Source: JAHZFN01 sp965149945 (GTDB lineage: Bacteria > Bacillota > Dehalobacteriia > UBA4068 > UBA4997). From it: a stretch of DNA of 38,224 nucleotides. The position numbers and the translations under genes are program-made. Below the pieces are notes generated by a model that was not told where the DNA came from, did no database searches, and saw only the letters and a program-made list of their open reading frames with translations. The stretch spans positions 1-38,224 of the forward strand of contig CBCTTQ010000021.1 in the NCBI GenBank assembly GCA_965149945.1. The letters are read 5' to 3'. This document shows, one piece after another, positions 24,921-32,173 of the stretch (the first letter of the stretch is position 1; each line of letters begins with the position of its first letter).

Positions 24921-25853
24921 TCATCGATTCGTCGGCGCTTTTTGAAACAATCGCGCCAATTTTTCTTTCTGTAAACGGCAACCGATTACCGCGATTTTTC
25001 CGGCGTTTTTTGCTTTCAACGGGTGAAATTCCCGGTGTCGCGGTGTAAAATTAAAACCTACCATGCCTCCCGCGGCAAAAGGCAAAATTCCTTTGGCACG
25101 CAATACTCGGCCATAGTCGCCGCTGCCAAGCGCTCGCAGCATTTCCTCAATTTCCTCTTGCCGCCAAAGATGATCACTGTCCGTTGCCCAAGAGCCAAAA
25201 ACATCATGCGCATTGAAAATCAAACGTTTCAGTTCCGAAGCGTCTTGCGGACGGCCGCTTGCAGTTAACCCGGACAACCAATCCCACAAAAGACCGCCGT
25301 CTTGTTCCAGCCAGTCCTCTTGCCAAACAGCCGCTCGAGGATTCAGCTGACGAACCCGCTTAATGACAGACTTCTGTTCCGCCTCCCCCAACTCACTTAA
25401 ATGACTGAAAAAAATCACATTGGCATGTTCTATCTGATTAGCATAAAATATACCAAAATCATCAATATATTCCGGAAAAGAAACCATATCCACAACCGTA
25501 ATCAAATGGTCCAGCTCCAATCCACCCTCCGTTTTATCCGCTACCATTTCACAGGCTTTCACCACATCGCTGAGACAGCTGACACCGGAAGGCTCAATGA
25601 TGATCCGATCCGGGTGATATTTGGCAGATAACTCTTGAATCGCTTGCTGAAAATCGACTACCAAAGAACAGCAAATGCAGCCCGCCATAATTTCCCGTAC
25701 CGGCAAATTATCTTGCAACAAACTACCGTCCACGGAAATATCTCCGTATTCATTTTCGATAATCACCACTCGTTCTCGCAAATCAGGCAAAATTTTATTC
25801 AAGAAGGTAGTTTTTCCCGCCCCCAAGAAACCGGAAACAATATCAATTTTCAT
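24921..25853 (-). CDS. CobW/COG0523 G3E-family GTPase (metal chaperone-like)
   Basis: A 310-residue G3E GTPase. The P-loop GFLGAGKTT is at 8-16, and the metal-binding GCICCS has C59, C61 and C62. Further features are the DRIIIEPSGV box and a C-terminal CobW_C-like domain ending ...KLARLFQKAPTNR. COG0523 proteins insert or deliver metals, often zinc, and some serve cobalamin pathways. Lying next to a cluster of zinc- and cobalamin-dependent methyltransferases, it may supply Zn to the URO-D enzymes; this is inference. The ATG ending at 25853 has GGGAG upstream, while the open extension to 25901 has none. Confidence 0.85.
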   Translation of the reverse strand: MKIDIVSGFLGAGKTTFLNKILPDLRERVVIIENEYGDISVDGSLLQDNLPVREIMAGCICCSLVVDFQQAIQELSAKYHPDRIIIEPSGVSCLSDVVKACEMVADKTEGGLELDHLITVVDMVSFPEYIDDFGIFYANQIEHANVIFFSHLSELGEAEQKSVIKRVRQLNPRAAVWQEDWLEQDGGLLWDWLSGLTASGRPQDASELKRLIFNAHDVFGSWATDSDHLWRQEEIEEMLRALGSGDYGRVLRAKGILPFAAGGMVGFNFTPRHREFHPLKAKNAGKIAVIGCRLQKEKLARLFQKAPTNR

Positions 25854-25907
25854 AAAATCCACTCCCATTCCCCTATTAATTAAATGAAATAAATATCTCA
25901 CAGAAAT

Positions 25908-25936
25908 AACATATCAAAAATTTTTCCGTTTGACAA
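25908..25936 (-). promoter_or_regulatory. Promoter of the CobW-family gene
   Basis: The minus strand has TTGTCA (25931-25936), 17 bases and TATGTT (25908-25913), about 55 bases before the start. The rest of the gap to 26076 shows only a small GGCGA/TCGCC hairpin near 25965-25979. Confidence 0.6.
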
Positions 25937-26075
25937 GACCTATTTGGATACAAAATAATAAGAGGGCGACAAAATCGCCATGCCCTTTCAGGCATATCGG
26001 TCGTTGACATCTCTCGAAAAACTTTTTCAAATTTTTATATCCCGGTTACCGTGAAAAAGCAAGAAGTCCTCAACA

Positions 26076-26387
26076 TCAAATTTTATTCATTTCGATAATT
26101 GCGAAATCCGCGGCCGCTCTACCGGCAAATCTTCCATGATTAATCAAAGGAACCGCCATATGGATAAAATCCAAACCACCCTAAAAATACGGTTCTTCCA
26201 AATTGATACTCTGACAACAAGCATCAAGATGATTTTTATTAAATTCACATTTCCCGGATGCTATTTTATGATACACTCCATAAAATGCCCAAGGAATTCC
26301 TTCAAATATTACGGCTTTTTCATTACTCTCTATGACCGAAATATTAATTTCTGTTGACTGATAATCGGTCTTCCTGATATTGTCCAT
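26076..26387 (-). pseudogene. Small gene remnant with an in-frame amber codon, weakly PocR-like
   Basis: An ATG-started frame (MDNIRKTDYQSTEINISV...) reads 68 codons to a TAG at 26181-26183 and then continues in the same frame for 34 codons to a TGA. The post-amber part (GGLDFIHMAVPLINHGRFAG) looks more protein-like than chance. The layout C..., HLDACCQS, EPYF, GGLDFIHMAVPL weakly recalls PocR-type ligand-binding domains, which have a Cys-rich segment before a H/GGL.DFAVPL block. There is no good ribosome site. I read this as a decayed fragment; the similarity is tentative and needs a profile search. Confidence 0.35.
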
Positions 26388-26500
26388 TTCTCAGCGCCTG
26401 ACATTTTCTGATTCATCAAAAATCAGAAAATCCCTTCCCGCTTATCGCGAAATATCTCAATTACGCTATCGTAACAAGAAAATATTTTTATGAAAACTGT

Positions 26501-26791
26501 TCAAAAATACGGTTCCCTTAGGTTTATTATCATCCTAGCTAACCAAATAAAGAAACAGAATCGCAAAAATCCTCCGGCAATTATTGTAGATGATCCAAAT
26601 ATTACATATGTACCTATTTCCCAACCGATTTCTTTCAAAAGAGCGAAACGAGTTTTCTCGTTTCGCTCTGTCAAATCAATTAAATTGTTATACCGGAAAG
26701 CGAAATTCACCGCGTTGAAAAGTTCATCTTTTTCATTCGGCAGTGTTTCTTTCGCCCTTATTTCATAATATGACCGTACCTGCGTAAGCGG
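26501..26791 (-). pseudogene. Unassigned open frame after the Lrp gene, probable remnant
   Basis: The frame continues directly after the Lrp-family stop without a clear start codon: RSYYEIRAKETLPNEKDELF, then FALLKEIGWEIGTYVIFGSS and a hydrophobic segment (residues about 75-90), ending MIINLREPYF. The only start-like codon is a GTG at 26708-26710 without a ribosome site. Its last residues (INL.EPYF) match the end of the frame at 26181, and the two DNA ends share GAACCGTATTTTT. I recognise no family. Confidence 0.25.
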
Positions 26792-27250
26792 TTAAAGCCT
26801 AAGCCCCTTGATATCTTTTATCCGTGAAAGAATTATATTACAGCTGCAGTTACTAACACCGGGCAGGACATCTATAACGTTACAAAGCAATAATTCCATC
26901 TCCGCGTTAGAGGCGCATACGGCGTGGACGTGGAGTTTATTCTGACCGGTTACTCGATAAATTTGAGTGATTGTTTTACTTTGTTTTAAAATTTCAATCA
27001 CTTCCGGCAGTGTGTCAGGCTGTGTCTCAATCTCAAAATAACAGGATACAGCTCCGCTGATTTTCTGGGGATTGATGATCGTCGTATACTCCTCAATAAT
27101 TCCTCGTTGCTCCAATGCCTGAATACGCGCCTTCACCGCAACTCTGGAGATCCCAACCTTTTCCCCGATTTCCGAATAAGAAGCTCTTGCATTCTCAATC
27201 AACAGCTGAATAATTTTTTGATCCAGTATATCTAACGCATCCAGAAACAA
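26792..27250 (-). CDS. Lrp/AsnC-family transcriptional regulator
   Basis: A 152-residue regulator with an N-terminal winged HTH (residues about 5-55: ASYSEIGEKVGISRVAVKAR, then IQALEQRGIIEEYTTIINP) and a C-terminal RAM/AsnC ligand-binding domain (SCYFEIETQPDTLPEVIEIL...). Such proteins form multimeric, amino-acid-responsive DNA-binding discs. The start is a TTG ending at 27250, with AAAGGGGA about eight bases upstream; no in-frame ATG lies nearer. It is transcribed divergently from the MATE exporter gene, so it probably controls itself and that exporter. Confidence 0.85.
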   Translation of the reverse strand: MFLDALDILDQKIIQLLIENARASYSEIGEKVGISRVAVKARIQALEQRGIIEEYTTIINPQKISGAVSCYFEIETQPDTLPEVIEILKQSKTITQIYRVTGQNKLHVHAVCASNAEMELLLCNVIDVLPGVSNCSCNIILSRIKDIKGLRL

Positions 27251-27280
27251 AGTAACATCCCCTTTCTATAAACTAACTTT

Positions 27281-27309
27281 ATTATAACCCGTAGAAAACA
27301 AAAAGTAAA
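27281..27309 (-). promoter_or_regulatory. Promoter of the Lrp/AsnC gene
   Basis: The minus strand has TTTACT (27304-27309), 17 bases and TATAAT (27281-27286). Its -35 box lies only 7 bases from the -35 of the divergent MATE promoter. Confidence 0.75.
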
Positions 27310-27316
27310 CCCTATA

Positions 27317-27345
27317 TTGATTTTGGATTGTTTTGATGCTATAAT
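27317..27345 (+). promoter_or_regulatory. Promoter of the MATE exporter gene
   Basis: TTGATT (27317-27322), 17 bases and TATAAT (27340-27345), back to back with the Lrp promoter. Confidence 0.8.
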
Positions 27346-27388
27346 GATTACGTTATGTAAGCAAAAACTTTCTTTTAGGAGGAAGCCC

Positions 27389-28726
27389 ATGGAGACCGAC
27401 TTAACAAAAGGTCCTGTTATGCAATCTATGCTACGGTTCGCCATTCCTATGATTTTGGGAAATCTCTTACAGCAGGGTTATAATATCGCGGATACGCTGA
27501 TTGTCAGCTGGTATCTGGGACCCGATGCCTTGGCGGCAGTAGGATCATCTTTCACCTTGATGACCTTTCTTACCTCTGTCCTCTTAGGGCTGTGCATGGG
27601 GAGCGGCGTGGTTTTTTCTGTTCGATTCGGCCAAGGAGACGAACAAGGCCTGCGAGAAAGCATCCAAGCGTCATTTGTCCTCATTGCCACCCTTACGGTA
27701 ATACTCAATGCCCTGAGCTTCCTTTTTCTGGATGATATCCAAACGCTTCTTCGTGTTTCCGACGAAAACGTCTGGAAATTGATGCGGACATATCTGTCCG
27801 TAATTTTTTGCGGCATCATCGGAACATTCTTGTATAATTACTTTGCCTGTTACCTTCGTGCTATCGGAGATTCCATTACGCCATTAATCTTTTTGGCAAT
27901 TTCCGCGCTATTGAACATCGGTCTGGATTTATGGTTTGTTGTAGGCATAGAGCGTGGTGTATCCGGAGCGGCAGAGGCTACTGTAATCTCTCAGTATGTT
28001 TCCGGCATCGGGTTGGGTATTTTGACACTGATCCGTTGTCTCCAATTGCGACCCCATAGGGGGAATTTGTTGATTCGTTGGACAAAAATCAAAGAAATCG
28101 CCAGCTTTTCTCTGCTGACCTGTGTGCAACAATCCGTGATGAATTTAGGAATTCTTCTGGTACAAGGTTTGGTCAATACTTTTGGCGTCACCGTGATGGC
28201 TGCTTTCGCGGCTGCTGTCAAAATCGATTCCTTTGCCTATATGCCTGTACAGGAGTTTGGGAATGCCTTTTCCACTTTCATCGCCCAAAATTACGGCGCA
28301 AAAAAAAAGAACCGCATTCATGCCGGGCTCAAAGGAGCCATACTGACTTCCTTGATTTTTTCCATTACGGTATCTGTGCTGATATGGATATTCGGCAGTC
28401 AACTAATGCAATTTTTTGTAAATATTGAATCGCCTGATATCATTCAAGAGGGAGTTCGTTATCTTCGTATTGAAGGAAGCTTCTATTGCGGCATTGGTTG
28501 TCTGTTTCTGCTCTATGGATTATTTCGTGCTTTGGGGAAACCCGGCATGAGTGTTTTGTTGACGGTGCTTTCATTGGGTACCCGTGTAGGGCTGGCTTAC
28601 TTTCTCTCTGCTCTTCCGACCGTTGGCGTAGCAGGAATCTGGTGGTCTGTACCCATCGGCTGGTTTCTCGCGGACAGCGTTGGCATTTTCTATTATCTAC
28701 TCCGAAAAAAAAGTTTGTTGACCTAG
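27389..28726 (+). CDS. MATE-family cation-coupled multidrug/metabolite exporter
   Basis: A 445-residue membrane protein with about 12 hydrophobic segments. The N-terminus (LTKGPVMQSMLRFAIPMILG) and the second-helix block QGYNIADTLIVSWYLGPDAL are typical of the MATE family, as is NLGILLVQGLVNTFGVTVMA with EFGNAFSTFIAQNYGAKKK at the second-half repeat. It exports cationic drugs or metabolites in exchange for Na+ or H+. The ATG at 27389 follows AGGAGG; the longer open frame from 27317 begins inside the promoter. Divergent pairing with an Lrp regulator suggests amino-acid-linked control. Confidence 0.9.
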   Translation: METDLTKGPVMQSMLRFAIPMILGNLLQQGYNIADTLIVSWYLGPDALAAVGSSFTLMTFLTSVLLGLCMGSGVVFSVRFGQGDEQGLRESIQASFVLIATLTVILNALSFLFLDDIQTLLRVSDENVWKLMRTYLSVIFCGIIGTFLYNYFACYLRAIGDSITPLIFLAISALLNIGLDLWFVVGIERGVSGAAEATVISQYVSGIGLGILTLIRCLQLRPHRGNLLIRWTKIKEIASFSLLTCVQQSVMNLGILLVQGLVNTFGVTVMAAFAAAVKIDSFAYMPVQEFGNAFSTFIAQNYGAKKKNRIHAGLKGAILTSLIFSITVSVLIWIFGSQLMQFFVNIESPDIIQEGVRYLRIEGSFYCGIGCLFLLYGLFRALGKPGMSVLLTVLSLGTRVGLAYFLSALPTVGVAGIWWSVPIGWFLADSVGIFYYLLRKKSLLT

Positions 28727-28864
28727 ATGACCTCCCCGACAGAATAAAATTTTTATCAGTCAGATTATATTTCCCCAATAAAAAGCGGTCTCAAGGTTGC
28801 CGAGACATACAACCACGTTTCCCCTTGAAAGCTTTGAAATGCTTCTCCTGTCAGCGAAGACGGT

Positions 28865-29248
28865 ATGGAATTCCCTCCAAGCCATGATGATGCGACATTG
28901 AAGGAATGCCCGAAATTGGAGCACATGGACTATTTCCAGAACCCGCAAGGCAGCCTATTTAAGCTAACCGGAGGCGAACAGGACTTTATTCTCGACATGA
29001 TACGTGAAGAGAATCCAGCGACTACGGAAACTTCTATCAACTTATACACAACGAATGACTTTCTTGATGGAGTGTATATGACCGAACAACGCTACGAACA
29101 ACTCGTAGGCGTTCTCGTATACAAAAAATCAGCTTGTCTGCTTTTGTTATTTTACATATTAGCATATCTTATCGTCCAAAATAAAGCCGTAGAAAAGTAT
29201 GTCGGACGGAAAAGTCATGCTGGCTTACCCTTGCTTTCTCCGCTATAA
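28865..29248 (+). pseudogene. Fragment resembling an McrB-type AAA ATPase (restriction)
   Basis: The frame contains LYTTNDFLDGVYMTEQRYEQ followed by LVGVLVYKK, the segment that in McrB-like AAA+ proteins lies directly before the Walker A motif (normally NIILQGPPGVGKT). Here the sequence changes after KK to an unrelated hydrophobic run (ACLLLLFYILAYLIV), so the ATPase core is missing. No ribosome site precedes the ATG. This is most likely a remnant of a 5-methylcytosine-dependent restriction locus cut at about 29130. The gap 28727-28864 shows nothing recognisable. Confidence 0.5.
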
Positions 29249-29325
29249 AAATTTTCAAAAAAAACTTTTTCGGCACACCCATCCCCTAAATAAGGCGCGA
29301 TACTGATAACACGTTAACTGTATGG

Positions 29326-29331
29326 TATAAT
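29326..29331 (+). promoter_or_regulatory. Extended -10 promoter of toxin module 1
   Basis: TATAAT preceded by TGG gives an extended -10 (TG-N-TATAAT). The -35 position (CTGATA, 29303-29308) is weak. Expected transcription start is near 29338. Confidence 0.6.
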
Positions 29332-29420
29332 AAAGATATGAGTTTGAGATTCTTGTCAATTCGTAGTATTCCAAAACTGGAAGAAGTCTTGGCAGTAGGA
29401 GAAGCCAGGGCAAGACAAAA

Positions 29421-29444
29421 CCCCCCTTTACTTAAAAAGGGGGG
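29421..29444 (+). promoter_or_regulatory. Hairpin sequestering the toxin ribosome site
   Basis: CCCCCCTTT (29421-29429) pairs with AAAGGGGGG (29436-29444) across a six-base loop, and the G-run is the ribosome-binding sequence of the toxin at 29452. Such occlusion is common in type I toxin mRNAs. Confidence 0.7.
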
Positions 29445-29451
29445 TGGTAAC

Positions 29452-29529
29452 ATGGATAATGTAATTGTTTACATGATCTTGCTACTACTTGTCTTGCTAC
29501 TGCTTGTTTTGGTTGTTTTGAAAAAATAA
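29452..29529 (+). CDS. Small hydrophobic peptide, probable type I toxin
   Basis: A 25-residue peptide: MDNVIVYMI followed by an almost pure Leu/Val helix and a KK end, the form of membrane-acting type I toxins (Fst/Ldr/holin-like). Its G-rich ribosome site is locked in a hairpin (29421-29444), and an antisense RNA promoter faces it from downstream (29618-29646), so the antisense transcript would overlap the 3' part of the mRNA. A longer frame starts at 29338, essentially at the predicted transcription start, and is therefore unlikely. The toxin assignment rests on architecture, since such peptides are too short for homology. Confidence 0.65.
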   Translation: MDNVIVYMILLLLVLLLLVLVVLKK

Positions 29530-29611
29530 CCGCCCTATAATACAAGGCGGCAATCTCTTCGAAATATAAACTTTTGGGGATTGTCAGCCTGCGGCAACAG
29601 GCGTCCCTTCT
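29520..29611 (-). ncRNA. Predicted antisense RNA (antitoxin) of module 1
   Basis: A minus-strand promoter, TTGAAA (29641-29646), 17 bases, TAGAAT (29618-29623), would start an RNA near 29611. It runs to a CCGCC/GGCGG stem (29530-29550) followed by TTATTTTTT, giving about 90 nt that overlap the 3' end of the toxin transcript. The same promoter is conserved in the second module. Confidence 0.65.
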
Positions 29612-29617
29612 GAAATT

Positions 29618-29646
29618 ATTCTAACACAATCGGAAGAAAATTTCAA
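29618..29646 (-). promoter_or_regulatory. Promoter of antisense RNA 1
   Basis: TTGAAA and TAGAAT, 17-base spacing, minus strand. It is part of a roughly 50-base block that recurs almost unchanged at 29873-29923. Confidence 0.7.
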
Positions 29647-29718
29647 TAGCCTTTTGATAGGCTTTCTGATTCAATTTTCAGAAGATGAGAAGATCATCAC
29701 CCGTTAAGTGGTGATATT

Positions 29719-29769
29719 ATGGAAAACATAATAGTAATCCTGATTTTGCTCTATTTGCTTAGCAGATAA
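29719..29769 (+). CDS. Second small hydrophobic peptide, probable type I toxin (16 residues)
   Basis: ATG-started peptide MENIIVILILLYLLSR. It is shorter than the 25-residue peptide 270 bases upstream, but has the same plan: a hairpin ATCACC/GGTGAT (29696-29715) covering the ribosome site just before the ATG, a hydrophobic helix, and a conserved antisense promoter downstream. It may be a shortened or decaying copy. No clear separate promoter is visible between the modules. Confidence 0.5.
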   Translation: MENIIVILILLYLLSR

Positions 29770-29770
29770 A

Positions 29771-29872
29771 CAAAAAAAAGGAAAACCGCCCCGGTCAAAA
29801 GTGGGAGCGGCATCCTCAAAATTTGAAATTTTCAGTGATGGCCGCAAACACCTAACCCGTGGACCATCTTCC
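29771..29872 (-). ncRNA. Predicted antisense RNA (antitoxin) of module 2
   Basis: The promoter at 29879-29907 would start an RNA near 29872 that ends at a CCGC...GCGG stem (29785-29810) followed by an eight-T run (about 29771-29779). It overlaps the region just after the second peptide, as in module 1. Confidence 0.6.
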
Positions 29873-29878
29873 GAAATT

Positions 29879-29907
29879 ATTCTACCACAATCGGAGGAAA
29901 ATTTCAA
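29879..29907 (-). promoter_or_regulatory. Promoter of antisense RNA 2
   Basis: TTGAAA (29902-29907), 17 bases and TAGAAT (29879-29884) on the minus strand, matching module 1 base for base at both boxes. Confidence 0.65.
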
Positions 29908-31081
29908 TTGCCTTTTGATAGGCTACACAAGTCTTTGACAGCTTATCTAGACAAACATAACAGAGAGTTGTTTGCCGAAAAATGTAAAAAAAACGGCGAT
30001 TCGCAAGGAGAGGTTCTTAGACAGGCTGCCTATGACTTTCTAGGCAAATCCGGGGTCTGTCGGGCGTAGATGGAATAAATCTGCAAGGCTTGCGCCGTGT
30101 TGGTGCTCATCTCGCTCAGCTTTTGTACCACATTGTAGGAAGCGTCCCAGTTTTTCTCGGCGTTGTATTTTCGGAGCAAAGCAAACCCCGTCGCCACATC
30201 CGTCACGTCGGCTCGTCTGCTGTCCACATTCATGAATCGGTCGGAGGAATACCCTTCCTCCACCCTGCGCTCCGCCTCTTTCACGACTTCCTCGTTGTGC
30301 CGTACCTCGTAGTTGCTGACGTCGGGGTTCTCGTCCAGCCAATTTTTAATCTGCTCGGAAAGTTCCTCGTCTTTTTTCATCCGCTTCACAAGCCGTCTTT
30401 GCTTTCGTTCGGGTTGCTCGGTGGCTCCTTCGGGTTGCTCGGTGACTCCTTGGGATTGCTCGGCGGACTGTCCTTCCACAACGGACTGTTGTTCTCCACC
30501 AGTGGACTGTCCTGTGGTTTGCGCGGGTTGCCCTTGCTGTTCCGCCAGCAAGCCGTCCCGATACTTTAAAGCCTCTTCGTACTCCATCACCGGCAGGGAA
30601 TCTAAATCGGTTAACTCGTAACCGTCATTTTCGTCTGTCTGTCGAATGATGTCTACGTCATCCCCGTTATGCATCATCACGTAGATGTCGGGCGGGTTGC
30701 CGCCCCGCACCTCTTGCACATACCGCCGCATATCCGCGTCAGCGTACTCTTCGTTGTATTTCACCTTAGCGACGGGAATGAAGCCATATTCTGTTTGATA
30801 CATTTCCGCCAGTCTTTCACCGTAACAGTCCAATTTAGTACCGCCGTTTTCCAATGCGGTGTACATCAATTTTCTACCAACCTTCGGAATTTTGCTGTTC
30901 GGGGTTTTCCCAAACGCCACGATGTCCCCGTCCTTCTTGACGGAGATGGTCGCCTCCCCGTCTTCGGAAACAAAACTGGTCGCCTTGTCTCGGTAAAAAT
31001 CCAAATCGTGGTTGTCTACCGCCGCTCCGTGTTTGGAGCCTTTTCTTACTCGGTCGATAATGTTGAGCGGTTCCTCCGGGC

Positions 31082-31264
31082 TTACAGCAGCCCGAACTCG
31101 TTCATCCACTCGATAATTTCCTCGTCCGTCCAGTCGGGACTTCGATACTTCAGATTCTTCATTACCCGAAGATTCGATTTGGTATCCTCGTCGTTGCCCG
31201 CCGCCGCTATCAGCTTGTCGGACAGTTGAATATCTTCCCGTGCCTTCTTCTGTTCTTCCTTCAT
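31082..31264 (-). CDS. Nested 60-residue protein, copy 1
   Basis: A 60-residue acidic protein, MKEEQKKAREDIQLSDKLIA ... SPDWTDEEIIEWMNEFGLL, lies in a different frame inside the large polyvalent frame. It has its own GGAGGT ribosome site and promoter (TTGCTC, 17, TATAAT at 31299-31327). Compared with the copy at 31919-32101, about half of the codon differences are synonymous and the rest mostly conservative, whereas the overlapping large frame changes far more. That argues the small frame is the one under selection here. The family is unknown; the C-terminal half (WTDEEIIEWM) is helical. Confidence 0.65.
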   Translation of the reverse strand: MKEEQKKAREDIQLSDKLIAAAGNDEDTKSNLRVMKNLKYRSPDWTDEEIIEWMNEFGLL

Positions 31265-31298
31265 AGGTGACACCTCCTCGCGTGTTTGTCGTGTTATC

Positions 31299-31327
31299 AT
31301 TATAACCCATTCCTCGGCTCTGAGCAA
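31299..31327 (-). promoter_or_regulatory. Promoter of nested gene copy 1
   Basis: Minus strand TTGCTC (31322-31327), 17 bases, TATAAT (31299-31304), about 35 bases before the nested ATG. Confidence 0.6.
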
Positions 31328-31918
31328 CGGGTGTTCCCCGCCTTGTCACTACTACATCTTGATTTACGGTCGGGGAATTACCTTGAATCGCCCCGTTCCC
31401 CGACATGTTGGGTTGAAAATTTCCCCGTCTCAAAGCTTGCGCCCGTGTGGTCGCCGGGGGCACAAAACCCTCGACTTCTTGGAGGGGATTTTCGACTTCT
31501 CGGAGGGGATTTTCGCTTTCTCGAATATTATTTTCTTTTTCTTGAACCGGAAGCGCCACTTCCTTGACAGTTTCGCCTTGCTGTCTTTGCTCACTCCGCA
31601 GAATCTCTTCCACCTGCTCCGACATGGGCTTACCCTCTTCAGAGGGTCTTTGGGAGGATTGTCCTTCCACAATGGACTGTTGTTCCCCGTCAGCGGACTG
31701 CCCCGCTCCCCCTTGGGGTTGCTCGGTGACCGCCCGCGGTTGCTGTGTAATCCCTTGGGGTTGCTCCGCCGCCGCTCTCATCTGCTCTACCCGTGCCCGA
31801 GTCGCTTCAATCGCCGCCTCGTCGTCCGCTCGGTTTCGCATTTCTTTGAGGGCGCTCGCCGCCCCGTGCTTGGAGCCTTTCCTTACTCGCTCGATAATAT
31901 TGAGCGGTTCTTCTGGGC

Positions 31919-32101
31919 TTACAGCAGCCCGAACTCCTTCATCCACTCGATGATTTCCTCGTCCGTCCAATCGGGACTTCGATACTTCAGGTCCTTCATT
32001 GTTCGGATATTCACCTTGGTATCCTCGTCGTTCCCTGCCGCTTCCAGTAGCTTGTCGGACAGTTGAATGTCTTCCCGTGCCTTCTTCTGTTCTTCCTTCA
32101 T
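31919..32101 (-). CDS. Nested 60-residue protein, copy 2
   Basis: MKEEQKKAREDIQLSDKLLE ... SPDWTDEEIIEWMKEFGLL, a paralogue of 31082-31264 differing at seven of 60 residues. The ATG follows GGAGGTGAAATTT, and a promoter-like pair lies at 32145-32173. It overlaps the large open frame, which here encodes a Gly/Arg/Ser-rich linker of low conservation. Function unknown. Confidence 0.65.
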   Translation of the reverse strand: MKEEQKKAREDIQLSDKLLEAAGNDEDTKVNIRTMKDLKYRSPDWTDEEIIEWMKEFGLL

Positions 32102-32144
32102 AAATTTCACCTCCCGGTACATCTCGCGTATTCGGAATAGTATT

Positions 32145-32173
32145 ATGATACCATGTTTCTCCGTTTCTCGCAA
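32145..32173 (-). promoter_or_regulatory. Promoter-like pair of nested gene copy 2
   Basis: Minus strand TTGCGA (32168-32173), 17 bases, TATCAT (32145-32150); CATAAT at 32142-32147 is an alternative -10. Confidence 0.45.

Larger units (their letters stand above)
31020..31680. repeat. Internal direct duplication, copy 1
   Basis: This segment is repeated at 31858-32530. The two share long near-identical blocks, such as the sequence encoding KPMSEQVEEILRSEQRQQGE and QEKENNIRESENPLREVEN. They diverge between 31265-31400 and the equivalent part of copy 2. A short related piece (EQQSVVEGQS) also occurs near 30476-30514. Confidence 0.8.

Noticed and set aside
26181..26183. Pyrrolysine reading of the amber codon beside a methyltransferase locus
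   Set aside because: The product would not resemble any pyrrolysine methyltransferase, and no pyl genes are visible here. A decayed gene is simpler.
29338..29529. 63-residue protein instead of the 25-residue toxin
   Set aside because: Its ATG lies at or just after the predicted transcription start and has no ribosome site, whereas the ATG at 29452 follows a G-rich site.
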